Assembly: GCF_025195125.1 (NCBI RefSeq)
Contig: NZ_JAMGSL010000008.1
Location: 242,864-306,863, forward strand
DNA length: 64,000 bases
Origin: Streptomyces sp. Je 1-79
GTDB taxonomy: Bacteria > Actinomycetota > Actinomycetes > Streptomycetales > Streptomycetaceae
Direction: 5' to 3'
Shown piece after piece: positions 7,537-15,502 of this stretch. Position 1 is the stretch's first letter. Every line of letters starts with the position of its first letter. The position numbers and the translations under genes are program-made. The notes under the pieces were generated by a model. It was given only the letters and a program-made list of their open reading frames with translations, made no database searches and had not been told where the DNA came from.

Positions 7537-8585
7537 TGGAGACGGCGCTCACCCAGCTCACCGGCGTCCGCCACCCGATCGTCCAGACCGGCATGGGCTG
7601 GGTCGCCGGTCCCCGGCTCGTCTCGGCCACCGCGAACGCGGGCGCCCTCGGCATCCTCGCCTCGGCGACGATGACCGTGGACGAGCTGCGTGCGGCGGTC
7701 CGCGAGGTGAAGTCCCGTACGGACCGGCCGTTCGGCGTCAATCTGCGCGCGGACGCGGGCGACGCCCGCGAACGGGTCCGGATCATCATCGACGAGGGCG
7801 TACGGGTCGCCTCCTTCGCGCTCGCCCCCTCCCGCGAGCTGATGGCGGAGCTGAAGGACGCGGGCGTGGTCGTCGTCCCCTCGGTCGGGGCCCGGCGGCA
7901 CGCCGAGAAGGTCGCGGCCTGGGGCGCGGACGCGGTGATCGTGCAGGGCGGCGAGGGCGGCGGGCACACCGGCGAGGTGGCCACGACGGTCCTGTTGCCG
8001 CAGGTCGTCGACGCGGTCGACGTCCCGGTGGTCGCGGCCGGCGGCTTCCACGACGGGCGCGGTCTGGTGGCCGCGCTCTCGTACGGCGCGGCGGGCATCG
8101 CCATGGGCACCCGCTTCCTCCTCACCTCCGACTCCACCGTCCCCGACGCCGTGAAGGCGAAGTACCTCGCCGCCACGGTCAAGGACGTGACGGTGACGAC
8201 CGCCGTCGACGGGCTGCCGCACCGGATGCTCCGTACGGAGATGGTCGACGCCCTCGAACGGGCGGGCCGGGTACGGGCGTTGGCGCAGGCGGTCCGCCGC
8301 GCGAGAGGCTTCCGGAGGATCTCGGGGCTCTCGTGGCCGCGGATGGTCCGTGACGGCCTCGCGATGAAGCACGGCAAGGACCTGTCGTGGAGCCAGGTCC
8401 TGCTCGCCGCGAACACCCCCATGCTCCTCAAGGCGTCCATGGTCGAGGGCCGCACCGACCTCGGCGTCATGGCGTCCGGACAGGTCGCGGGGATCATCGA
8501 GGACCTCCCGAGCTGCGAGGAACTCGTCCTGCGGGTCATGTCCGAGGCCGAGCACGTGCTCCGCGCCCTGCCATCCGCAGGGTGA
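7536..8585 (+). CDS. ipdC: Flavin-dependent reductase IpdC (nitronate monooxygenase-like)
   Basis: A 349-aa TIM-barrel FMN protein of the 2-nitropropane dioxygenase/nitronate monooxygenase family. IpdC acts as a reductase on an unsaturated bicyclic CoA ester in mycobacterial steroid degradation. Visible signatures are HPIVQTGMGWVAGP at the N-terminus, VQGGEGGGHTG (FMN phosphate loop) and VVAAGGFHDGRGLVAALSYG followed by GIAMGTRF. It is the last gene of the echA20-ipdABC operon, and 29 bp separate it from the phosphatase gene. A generic nitronate monooxygenase is the alternative, but operon position favours IpdC. Confidence 0.87.
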   Translation: METALTQLTGVRHPIVQTGMGWVAGPRLVSATANAGALGILASATMTVDELRAAVREVKSRTDRPFGVNLRADAGDARERVRIIIDEGVRVASFALAPSRELMAELKDAGVVVVPSVGARRHAEKVAAWGADAVIVQGGEGGGHTGEVATTVLLPQVVDAVDVPVVAAGGFHDGRGLVAALSYGAAGIAMGTRFLLTSDSTVPDAVKAKYLAATVKDVTVTTAVDGLPHRMLRTEMVDALERAGRVRALAQAVRRARGFRRISGLSWPRMVRDGLAMKHGKDLSWSQVLLAANTPMLLKASMVEGRTDLGVMASGQVAGIIEDLPSCEELVLRVMSEAEHVLRALPSAG

Positions 8586-8614
8586 AACCCTCATCCCCTC
8601 ACGGGAGTTCAGTC

Positions 8615-9511
8615 ATGCCTCTGTCGAGACGCGCCCTGCTGAGCACCGCCACCGCCGCGGCCTTCGCGGCGGTCACCTCCCCGGCCGTCGCGGCGCCCCG
8701 AAGCCGCCCCCGCGCCACGGGCGTCCGCCACATCCCGCTCCAGGGCGCGGTCAACGTACGCGACCTGGGCGGATACCGGACCTACACGGGCGGACGGGTC
8801 CGGCACGGCCTGGTCTACCGGGCCGACGCCCTGAACAAACTGACGGACGCCGATGTGTCGACCCTCGCGGGGCTGCGTCTGGGGCGGGCCGTCGACTTCC
8901 GGATCCCGCTGGAGGTCCAGTACGACGGCGCCGACCGGCTCCCGGCCGGGGTGGTCCCGGTGGCGCGGCCGGTCACCGACAACGGCCTCTTCGGGCAGCT
9001 GCTCGCGGCCATCGGCTCGCGCGACCCGGTGCGCCAGGAGGAGATGCTCGGCGGCGGGCGGGCGGCCGCCTTCATGCGCGAGGTGTACCGCTCGTTCGTC
9101 ACGAGCCCGGCGAACCGCGCCCAGCTCGGCCTCACCCTCCGCGAGCTGGCGGGCCTCGGCCCGACGCCCTCGCTCTACCACTGCACCTCGGGCAAGGACC
9201 GTACGGGCTGGACGAGTTATCTCCTGCTGACGGTCCTGGGCGTGCCGGAGACGACGGCCGTCGGCGACTACCTGGCCTCCAACACCTTCCGGGCCGCGTA
9301 CGACGCGAAGGTGCGCGAGGGGCTGAAGCAGGGTGGGCTGATGCAGAACCCGGATCTGATCATCCCCCTCCAGGAGGTGCGGACCGAGTATCTGCGGACC
9401 GCGCTGGCCGAGACCGAGGCGGCGTACGGAAGTCTCTTCCGCTATCTGACCGACGGCTTGGGCCTGGAGCTGCGCACACTGGCGAAACTCCAGGACCGGC
9501 TCGTCGACTAG
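8615..9511 (+). CDS. Secreted or exported protein tyrosine/serine phosphatase
   Basis: A 298-aa dual-specificity-type phosphatase (PtpB/IphP-like). The CX5R loop is HCTSGKDRTGW with Cys190 as nucleophile and Arg196. The upstream NVRDLGGYRT motif is typical of this family. The N-terminus SRRALLSTATAAAFAAV, ending near AVAAP, looks like a Tat or Sec signal, so the enzyme is probably exported. The ATG at 8615 has GGGAG at a good distance. It lies 29 bp after ipdC and may share its transcript, but nothing links it to steroid metabolism. It meets the helicase gene tail to tail with a 2-nt gap. Confidence 0.88.
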   Translation: MPLSRRALLSTATAAAFAAVTSPAVAAPRSRPRATGVRHIPLQGAVNVRDLGGYRTYTGGRVRHGLVYRADALNKLTDADVSTLAGLRLGRAVDFRIPLEVQYDGADRLPAGVVPVARPVTDNGLFGQLLAAIGSRDPVRQEEMLGGGRAAAFMREVYRSFVTSPANRAQLGLTLRELAGLGPTPSLYHCTSGKDRTGWTSYLLLTVLGVPETTAVGDYLASNTFRAAYDAKVREGLKQGGLMQNPDLIIPLQEVRTEYLRTALAETEAAYGSLFRYLTDGLGLELRTLAKLQDRLVD

Positions 9512-9513
9512 CT

Positions 9514-11199
9514 CTACGCCTGCGCCGAGGCTCCGCCGCCACGGCGGCCGCCACGGCCGCCGCCGGAGCCGTTGCCGCCGTTGCGGGTGCGGGTGGCCGA
9601 ACCGCCCGTGCCCGTGCGGGCCGCGCCGGCTCCCGAGCCCGTCCGGGCTCCGCTCGTACCCGTACGCGCGCCGGTTCCCGAACCCGTGCGGGCGCCGGCT
9701 CCCGTACCCGTACCCGTGCGGGCCGCGCCGGCTCCCGCGCGGGAACGGCCGGTGCCGCCACCGCCACCGCCGCGGCGCGAGCGCTGTCCGCCGTTGCGGG
9801 CGCTCGCGGGCGGGGTCGGCTGCGGGACCTCGATGACGACCGGGACGCCGGAGGGCTCGCGGGCGCCGGTGAGGCGGGTCAGCTCCTCGTCGCTGGACTT
9901 GATCTGCGCCGTGCGCGGGCTGATGCCGGCGTTCGTCATCAGCCGGCCCATATCGCGCTTCTGCTCGGGCAGGACGAGGGTGACGACGCTGCCGGACTCG
10001 CCGGCCCGGGCGGTGCGGCCGCCGCGGTGCAGGTAGTCCTTGTGGTCGATCGGCGGGTCGACGTTCACGACCAGGTCGAGGTCGTCGACGTGGATGCCGC
10101 GGGCCGCCACGTTGGTCGCCACGAGCGCGGTGACCTGTCCGTTCTTGAACTGGTCCAGGGTCCGGTTGCGCTGCGGCTGCGAGCGGCCGCCGTGCAGGCC
10201 CGAGGCCCGTACGCCGCTGGCGAGCAGCCGCTTGACCAGCCGGTCCACGGCGCGCTTGGTGTCGAGGAAGAGGATCGTGCGGCCGTCGCGGGCGGCGATC
10301 CGCAGGGTGACGGCCTTCTTGTCGGTCTCGTCGGCGATGTAGAGCAGGTGGTGCTCCATCGTCGTGACGGCGCCGGCGGAGGGGTCGACGGAGTGCACGA
10401 CCGGGTCGTCGAGGAACATCTTCACGAGCCGGTCGATGTTCTGGTCGAGGGTGGCCGAGAACAGCATCCGCTGGCCGTTCGGCTCGACCTGCTTGAGCAG
10501 CGCCGTGACCTGGGGCATGAAGCCCATGTCGGCCATCTGGTCGGCCTCGTCCAGGACCGTGATCGCGACCTGGTCGAGCCGGCAGTCGCCCCGCTCGATG
10601 AGGTCCTTCAGGCGGCCGGGCGTGGCGACGACGACCTCGGCGCCACGGCGCAGGGAGTTCGCCTGCTTGGTGATCGACAGTCCGCCGACGACGGTCGCGA
10701 GCCGCAGCTGCACCGAGGTGGCGTACGGGGCGAGGGCGTCGGTGACCTGCTGGGCGAGCTCGCGCGTGGGCACCAGGACCAGGGCGAGCGGCGCCTTGGG
10801 CTCGGCGCGGCGGCCCGCGGTGCGGGCGAGCAGGGCGAGGCCGAAGGCGAGGGTCTTGCCGGAGCCGGTACGGCCGCGGCCGAGGATGTCCCGGCCGGCG
10901 AGCGAGTTCGGGAGGGTCGCGCCCTGGATCGGGAAGGGCTCGGTCACGCCCTGGGCGTTGAGCGTCTTCACCAGGGCCGCGGGCATGTCGAGCGCGTCGA
11001 AGGACTCGACGGAGGGAAGCGCGGGCGTCAGCGTCTCGGGCAGGGTGAACTCACGCGGCGGCGGAGGCGTGGCGGGGCCACGGCCGCGGCCGGCGCCCTT
11101 GCCCCTGGGGGCGGCGGCGGAGCCACGGCGGGTATTTCCGGACGGGTTTCCGGAGCGGGATTCCGCGGCCCGGCGGGGCCGCCTTTCGGAGCGGGTCAT
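9514..11199 (-). CDS. DEAD-box ATP-dependent RNA helicase
   Basis: A 561-aa RNA helicase. The core shows the Q-region, RTGSGKT (Walker A), PTRELAQQ, TPGRL, DEAD (motif II), SAT, an ARGIHVDDL region and HRGGRTARAG (motif VI). The N-terminal 50 residues are basic and rich in Arg/Ser/Gly. The last about 120 residues are low-complexity Gly/Ala/Arg/Thr with repeated GARTGTG-like units, presumably a disordered RNA-binding tail. The ATG at 11199 has AGGAAGG upstream. The gene follows the cold-shock gene at 11289 with a strong hairpin between, suggesting cold- or stress-linked expression with attenuation. It probably remodels structured mRNA or rRNA. Confidence 0.93.
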   Translation of the reverse strand: MTRSERRPRRAAESRSGNPSGNTRRGSAAAPRGKGAGRGRGPATPPPPREFTLPETLTPALPSVESFDALDMPAALVKTLNAQGVTEPFPIQGATLPNSLAGRDILGRGRTGSGKTLAFGLALLARTAGRRAEPKAPLALVLVPTRELAQQVTDALAPYATSVQLRLATVVGGLSITKQANSLRRGAEVVVATPGRLKDLIERGDCRLDQVAITVLDEADQMADMGFMPQVTALLKQVEPNGQRMLFSATLDQNIDRLVKMFLDDPVVHSVDPSAGAVTTMEHHLLYIADETDKKAVTLRIAARDGRTILFLDTKRAVDRLVKRLLASGVRASGLHGGRSQPQRNRTLDQFKNGQVTALVATNVAARGIHVDDLDLVVNVDPPIDHKDYLHRGGRTARAGESGSVVTLVLPEQKRDMGRLMTNAGISPRTAQIKSSDEELTRLTGAREPSGVPVVIEVPQPTPPASARNGGQRSRRGGGGGGTGRSRAGAGAARTGTGTGAGARTGSGTGARTGTSGARTGSGAGAARTGTGGSATRTRNGGNGSGGGRGGRRGGGASAQA

Positions 11200-11231
11200 G
11201 GGAAATGCCTTCCTGGCCTGAGCACAGCACA

Positions 11232-11268
11232 AGCCGGGACCCGCACCTGCGCGGTGCGGGTCCCGGCT
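11232..11268 (-). terminator. Hairpin between cold-shock gene and helicase
   Basis: A 16-bp perfect stem (AGCCGGGACCCGCACC and its complement) with a 5-nt loop, lying 20 bp after the cold-shock stop and 32 bp before the helicase start. No T-run follows, as usual in Streptomyces. It can end the small cspA-type transcript or leave partial read-through into the helicase gene. Confidence 0.75.
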
Positions 11269-11288
11269 GCGAGAAACGCGTCCGGCAA

Positions 11289-11492
11289 TTAGGCCGGGAG
11301 GATGTTCTCCGCCTGCGGGCCCTTCTGGCCCTGCGTGACGTCGAAGGTGACCTTCTGGCCTTCCTGCAGCTCACGGAAGCCGGAGGTCGCGATGTTGGAG
11401 TAGTGGGCGAAGACGTCGGCGCCGCCGCCGTCCTGCTCGATGAAGCCGAAGCCCTTTTCCGAGTTGAACCACTTCACGGTTCCGGTAGCCAT
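11289..11492 (-). CDS. Cold-shock domain protein
   Basis: A 67-aa single cold-shock domain (OB fold) that binds single-stranded RNA and DNA. Both RNP motifs are present, KGFGFI and VFAHYS, with start MATGTVKWFN and end QAENILPA as in most actinobacterial CspA/ScoF proteins. The ATG at 11492 has AGGAGAA upstream. An ATG-type extension to 11543 is rejected because it has no family homology. The leader upstream is long and structured (see the hairpin at 11547-11576). It is followed by a DEAD-box helicase, a common functional pairing. The exact paralogue name cannot be decided. Confidence 0.95.
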   Translation of the reverse strand: MATGTVKWFNSEKGFGFIEQDGGGADVFAHYSNIATSGFRELQEGQKVTFDVTQGQKGPQAENILPA

Positions 11493-11546
11493 AATTTTCT
11501 CCTGAATAGGTAAGGGTCCCATCCCGGAGAGTCCGGAAAACAAAAT

Positions 11547-11576
11547 TGCGCCTGAGGAACATTCCCGTCAGGCGCA
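11547..11576 (-). promoter_or_regulatory. Stem-loop in the cold-shock gene leader
   Basis: TGCGCCTGA pairs with TCAGGCGCA across a 12-nt loop, 55-84 nt upstream of the start codon. It is followed by a second small inverted repeat (CCGGA-gag-TCCGG at 11524-11536). A structured leader is common for cold-shock mRNAs, whose stability or translation depends on temperature. A regulatory role here is inference. Confidence 0.45.
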
Positions 11577-11620
11577 CATAAAGTTCATGGGTACCAACTA
11601 GCAACACTGGAACCTTAGCA

Positions 11621-11649
11621 CGCCGCCCCACCCGAAGGGCGGGACGGCG
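11621..11649. terminator. G+C-rich hairpin downstream of fadA6
   Basis: CGCCG-CCC-CCC pairs with GGG-CGGG-CGGCG around a GAA loop, about 64 bp after the fadA6 stop and upstream of the cold-shock leader. It probably ends the fadE30-ipdF-kstR2-fadA6 transcript. Confidence 0.5.
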
Positions 11650-11712
11650 ACGAGCATCACACCAAGGCCGCTACGAAGATCAGAGTCGCGTTCGTCGTGC
11701 GCGTGCTGCCCG

Positions 11713-12870
11713 TCAGAGCCGCTCGATGATCGTCACGTTGGCCTGGCCTCCGCCTTCGCACATCGTCTGGAGGCCGAAGCGGCCGCCCGTGCGTTCCAGT
11801 TCGTGGAGGAGGGTCGTCATCAGCTTCACGCCCGTCGCGCCCAGCGGGTGGCCCAGGGCGATCGCGCCGCCGTTGACGTTCACCCGCTCCGGGTCGGCGC
11901 CCGTCTCCTTCAGCCAGGCGAGGACGACCGGGGCGAAGGCCTCGTTGATCTCGACGAGGTCCATGTCGTCGATGGACATGCCGGTCTTCTTGAGGGCGTA
12001 CGCGGTCGCCGGTATCGGGGCGGAGAGCATCCGGATCGGGTCCTCGCCCCGCACCGAGAGGTGGTGGACGCGGGCGCGCGGGGTGAGCCCGTGCTCCCGT
12101 ACGGCCCGCTCGCTCGCCAGCAGCATGGCCGCGGCGCCGTCGGAGACCTGGGAGGAGCAGGCGGCCGTGATCGTGCCGCCCTCGACGACGGGCTTCAGGC
12201 CGGCCATCTTCTCCAGGCTGGTGTCCCGGCGCGGGCCCTCGTCCATGGTCACGTCCCCGTAGGCCACGGTCTCCCGCTCGAAGCGGCCCTCGTCGATCGC
12301 GCGCAGGGCCCGCTCGTGGGAGCGGAGGGCGAACTCCTCCTGGTCACGGCGGGTGATGCCCCACTTCTCGGCGATCAGTTCAGCGCCGTGGAACTGGTTG
12401 ACGGGCGCGTCGCCGTACCGGGCCCGCCAGCCCTCGGAGCCGGCGTAGGGGCCCTCGGTGAGGCCGAGGGGTTCGGCGGCCTGCCGGGAGGCGAAGGCGA
12501 TCGGGATCATCGACATGTTCTGGGTGCCGCCGGCCACGACCAGGTCCTGGGTGCCGGACAGGACGCCCTGGGCGGCGAAGTGCACGGCCTGCTGGGAGGA
12601 GCCGCACTGGCGGTCGATCGTGACGCCGGGGACCTCCTCGGGGAGGCCGGCCGCCAGCCAGGCCGTACGGGCGATGTCGCCGGCCTGCGGGCCCACGGTG
12701 TCGAGGCAGCCGAAGACGACGTCCTCGACGGCGGAGGGGTCGATGCCCGACCGCGCGACGAGGGCCTTCAGGACGTGTGCGCCGAGGTCCGCCGGGTGGG
12801 CGGAGGCCAGGCCTCCCTTGCGGCGGCCCACCGGGGTGCGGACCGCTTCGACGATGTAGGCCTCGGCCAT
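11713..12870 (-). CDS. fadA6: Steroid-pathway thiolase FadA6
   Basis: A 385-aa degradative thiolase, expected to cleave the ring-opened MOODA-CoA-derived chain after IpdAB action. The nucleophile Cys lies in DRQCGSSQQA, the histidine in GGAIALGHPLGATG, and the second Cys in MCEGGGQ. The QCGSSQQAVHFAAQ pattern is characteristic of FadA6-like thiolases. It is last in a leftward operon fadE30-ipdF-kstR2-fadA6, 18 bp after kstR2; the same order occurs in M. tuberculosis (Rv3560c-Rv3556c). A general acetyl-CoA acetyltransferase is the alternative. Expression should follow KstR2 control at 15472. Confidence 0.9.
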   Translation of the reverse strand: MAEAYIVEAVRTPVGRRKGGLASAHPADLGAHVLKALVARSGIDPSAVEDVVFGCLDTVGPQAGDIARTAWLAAGLPEEVPGVTIDRQCGSSQQAVHFAAQGVLSGTQDLVVAGGTQNMSMIPIAFASRQAAEPLGLTEGPYAGSEGWRARYGDAPVNQFHGAELIAEKWGITRRDQEEFALRSHERALRAIDEGRFERETVAYGDVTMDEGPRRDTSLEKMAGLKPVVEGGTITAACSSQVSDGAAAMLLASERAVREHGLTPRARVHHLSVRGEDPIRMLSAPIPATAYALKKTGMSIDDMDLVEINEAFAPVVLAWLKETGADPERVNVNGGAIALGHPLGATGVKLMTTLLHELERTGGRFGLQTMCEGGGQANVTIIERL

Positions 12871-12888
12871 GACAACTCCTCCAGACGT

Positions 12889-13503
12889 CTATGTACGTAC
12901 GGCGATACCGTCCAGGACCATCGACAGGTACTGGCGGGCGATCTCGTCCGGGCTGTGCTGTCCGCCCGGCCGGTACCAGGACGCGGCGACCCAGACGGTG
13001 TCGCGCACGAAGCGGTAGGTGAGCCGGATGTCGAGGTCGGCACGGAACGTGCCGGCCTCCACCCCGCGCTCCAGCGTGCCCAGCCACGCCTTCTCGAACT
13101 TCTGCTGCGAGTCCGAGAGGTAGTGGAAGCGGGGCTGGTCGGTGAGGTGCCTGGACTCCTTCTGGTAGATGGCGACGGCGGCGCGGTGCCGGTCGATCTC
13201 CCGGAAGGACTCGGTGACGAGGGCCTCGATGGTCTCCCTGGGTCCGAGTCCGGCGGCGAGGACGGCGTCGTACCCCTCCCACAGCTCGGTCAGGAAGGTG
13301 GAGAGGATCTCGTCGAGCATCGATTCCTTGGAATCGAAGTGGTAGTAGAGGCTGCCGGCGAGCATGCCGGCGGCGTCGGCGATCTTGCGTACGGTCGTGG
13401 CGTTGTACCCCTGGGCGGCGAACACCTCGGCCGCGGTGTCCAGGAGTTCTCGGCGCCGCTCGGGCGAGGCGGTCACCTGGGTCTTCTTCTTGGTGGTCGG
13501 CAC
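12889..13503 (-). CDS. kstR2: TetR-family regulator, KstR2 homologue
   Basis: A 204-aa repressor. The N-terminal helix-turn-helix covers about residues 20-65 (GYNATTVRKIADAAGM, SLYYHFDSKESML). The ligand domain carries QPRFHYL, YRFVRDTVWVAASWYRPGG and a YLSMVLDGI end, the pattern I remember from mycobacterial KstR2. KstR2 is released from DNA by HIP-CoA. The gene sits inside the operon it probably controls, 15 bp after ipdF. Two matching palindromes lie at the two divergent promoters of the cluster (5171 and 15472). The N-terminus is lysine-rich (PTTKKK), which is longer than in mycobacteria. Confidence 0.87.
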   Translation of the reverse strand: MPTTKKKTQVTASPERRRELLDTAAEVFAAQGYNATTVRKIADAAGMLAGSLYYHFDSKESMLDEILSTFLTELWEGYDAVLAAGLGPRETIEALVTESFREIDRHRAAVAIYQKESRHLTDQPRFHYLSDSQQKFEKAWLGTLERGVEAGTFRADLDIRLTYRFVRDTVWVAASWYRPGGQHSPDEIARQYLSMVLDGIAVRT

Positions 13504-13518
13504 ACGTCCATTCTGGTC

Positions 13519-14313
13519 CTACGCGTGCTGGCTGCTGACCGAGACGGTCTCGCCGGTCATGTAGGAGGAGTAGCCGCTGGTGAGGAAGACGATGACGTTG
13601 GCGATCTCCCAGGGTTCGGCGTACCGCCCGAAGGCCTCGCGTTCGGTGAGGTCGGCGAGCAGCTCGGCGGAGGTGACCTTGACCAGGTGCGGGTGCATGG
13701 CGAGGGACGGGGAGACGGCGTTGACCCGGACGCCGTGCTCCGCCGCCTCGACGGCGGCGCAGCGGGTGAGCGCCATGACGCCGGCCTTGGCGGCGGCGTA
13801 GTGGGCCTGGCCGGCCTGGGCGCGCCAGCCGACGACGGAGGCGTTGTTGACGATGACGCCTCCGTGGCCGGCTTCCGCGAAGTGGCGCAGGGCGGCGCGG
13901 GTGCAGCGGAAGGTGCCGTTCAGGGTGACGTCGAGGACGCGGGTCCACTGGGCGTCGGTCATGTCGACGAGCGTGGCGGTGCCGCCGAGGCCGGCGTTGT
14001 TGACGACGGCGTCGAGGCGGCCGTGGAGCCGTACGGCGGTGTCGAAGAGGGCCTGGACCTGGGTCTCGTCGGTGACGTCGCAGGGGAGGGCGTCGACCCG
14101 GTCCGCTCCGAACTCGGCGGCGAGGGCGGCCTCGGTCTCCTTGAGGCGGCGCGCGTGGGCGTCGCTGACGAGGACGCGGGCACCCTCCTCCAGGAAGCGG
14201 CGGGCGGTGGCCCCGCCGATGCCCGCTCCGGCGGCGGCGGTGACGACGGCGGTACGACCGGTCAGCAGACCGTGCCCGGGGACGTACGCGGGCGGGGTCG
14301 CGGGGGTGGTCAT
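13519..14313 (-). CDS. ipdF: 5-hydroxy-bicyclic CoA ester dehydrogenase IpdF (SDR)
   Basis: A 264-aa SDR corresponding to Rv3559c (IpdF), which oxidises the 5-hydroxyl of the HIP-derived CoA ester after FadE30. Visible motifs are LTGRTAVVTAAAGAGIGGA (cofactor loop), VNNAGLGG, VNNASVVGWRAQ with the catalytic Ser, HYAAAK, and the C-terminal YMTGETVSVSSQH that matches this orthologue group. The ATG at 14313 overlaps the fadE30 stop (ATGA). kstR2 follows 15 bp downstream. Assignment is strong because both the sequence subgroup and the operon order agree. Confidence 0.88.
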   Translation of the reverse strand: MTTPATPPAYVPGHGLLTGRTAVVTAAAGAGIGGATARRFLEEGARVLVSDAHARRLKETEAALAAEFGADRVDALPCDVTDETQVQALFDTAVRLHGRLDAVVNNAGLGGTATLVDMTDAQWTRVLDVTLNGTFRCTRAALRHFAEAGHGGVIVNNASVVGWRAQAGQAHYAAAKAGVMALTRCAAVEAAEHGVRVNAVSPSLAMHPHLVKVTSAELLADLTEREAFGRYAEPWEIANVIVFLTSGYSSYMTGETVSVSSQHA

Positions 14314-15458
14314 GGGCGCGGCTCCTTGGGGAGGCCGAGCACCCGCTCGGCGATGACGTTGCGCTGGATCTCGCTCGATCCGGCGTAGATGGTGTCGGCG
14401 CGGGAGAAGAGGAACAGCCGCTGCCACTCGTCGAGTTCGTACGGTTCGGCGGCGACGAGGGTGGAGGCGGCGCCGCAGATGTCCATGGCGAGTTCGCCGA
14501 GGTCGCGGTGCCAGTGCGACCAGTAGAGCTTGGCCACGGAGGGGTCGGTGGAGCGCAGGGCGTTGGCCCGCATGGCCTGGAGTCCGGTCCACGCCCGGAC
14601 GAGCCGGTCGCGGATCAGCGGGTCGGCGAGGGCTCCGTTGCGCCGGGCGAGCGCGATGAGGCCGTCCAGCTCGCGCCGGAATCCGACCTGCTGGCCGAGG
14701 GTGGAGACACCGCGTTCGTAGCCGAGGGTGGCCATGGCGATCCGCCATCCGTCGCCGGGTGCGCCGACGACGTTCGTGGCGGCGGTCCTGGCCCCGTCGA
14801 AGAAGACCTCGTTGAACTCGCTGGTGCCGGTGAGCTGGACGATCGGCCGGACCTCGACGCCGGGCCGGTCCAGTGGGACGAGCAGGTACGAGAGTCCGGC
14901 GTGCCGCCGCGATCCGGGCTCGGTGCGGGCGACGACGAAGCACCACTGCGACTCGTGGGCGAGCGAGGTCCAGATCTTCTGGCCGGTGACCACCCACTCG
15001 TCGCCCTCGCGGAAGGCGCGGGTGCGGACGGCGGCGAGGTCGGAGCCGGCGTCGGGTTCGCTGTAGCCCTGGCACCACAGCTCCTCGACGGCGCGGATCG
15101 GCGGCAGGAAGCGGGCCTTCTGCTCCTCCGTGCCGTGGTCGATGAGGGTGGGGCCGAGGAGCTGTTCTCCGATGTGGTTGACGCGGGCGGGGGCGTCGGC
15201 GAGGGCGTACTCCTCGTGGAAGGCGATCTGCTCCTCGATGCTCGCGCCGCGACCGCCGTACTCCTTCGGCCAGCCGACGCAGGTCCAGCCGTGGGCCGCC
15301 AGGTGCCGTTCCCAGGCGAGGCGTTCGGCGAACGCCTCGTGTTCGCGGCCCGGTCCGCCGAGGCCCTTCAGGCCGGCGAACTCACCCCCGAGGTGGGCCT
15401 GCAGCCAGGTGCGTATCTCGGCGCGGAACTCCTCGACGCTGCTCATGGCGCTGCTCAT
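14310..15458 (-). CDS. fadE30: Acyl-CoA dehydrogenase FadE30
   Basis: A 382-aa FAD-dependent acyl-CoA dehydrogenase, expected to desaturate the propionyl-CoA side chain of 5-hydroxy-HIP-CoA. It shows WPKEYGGRG, the QGYSEPDAGSDLA substrate/FAD loop, GQKIWTS, and the C-terminal GSSEIQRNVIAERVLGLP signature. It is the first gene of the leftward operon. A second possible start lies five codons in (M at MSSVEEF). The operator at 15472 lies 14 bp upstream of the start, overlapping the promoter zone shared with the divergent hydratase gene. Confidence 0.88.
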   Translation of the reverse strand: MSSAMSSVEEFRAEIRTWLQAHLGGEFAGLKGLGGPGREHEAFAERLAWERHLAAHGWTCVGWPKEYGGRGASIEEQIAFHEEYALADAPARVNHIGEQLLGPTLIDHGTEEQKARFLPPIRAVEELWCQGYSEPDAGSDLAAVRTRAFREGDEWVVTGQKIWTSLAHESQWCFVVARTEPGSRRHAGLSYLLVPLDRPGVEVRPIVQLTGTSEFNEVFFDGARTAATNVVGAPGDGWRIAMATLGYERGVSTLGQQVGFRRELDGLIALARRNGALADPLIRDRLVRAWTGLQAMRANALRSTDPSVAKLYWSHWHRDLGELAMDICGAASTLVAAEPYELDEWQRLFLFSRADTIYAGSSEIQRNVIAERVLGLPKEPRP

Positions 15459-15471
15459 GGCCGTACGTTAA

Positions 15472-15491
15472 CCTACCAAACACTTGTTAGG
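15472..15491. promoter_or_regulatory. KstR2-like operator, divergent promoter
   Basis: CCTACCAAACACTTGTTAGG is palindromic at 7 of 10 pairs. The core ACCAAACACTTGTT matches the KstR2 motif AnCAAGnnCTTGnT at 9 of 10 fixed positions. It lies between the fadE30 and enoyl-CoA hydratase starts. It shares ACCAAACA-TTGTTAGG with the inverted copy at 5171-5190, so both are likely recognised by the same protein. Confidence 0.72.
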
Positions 15492-15502
15492 GAAGGAGCG
15501 AG

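Noticed and set aside
8585..8614. Possible link of the phosphatase to the ipd operon as a steroid enzyme
   Set aside because: It has a signal peptide and a tyrosine phosphatase loop; closeness alone does not support a steroid role.
13364..13564. Short plus-strand frame over the kstR2-ipdF junction
   Set aside because: Antisense shadow without ribosome site or homology.
11803..14388. An 861-codon plus-strand frame opposite fadA6, kstR2 and ipdF
   Set aside because: It is antisense to three well-supported genes and has shadow composition.
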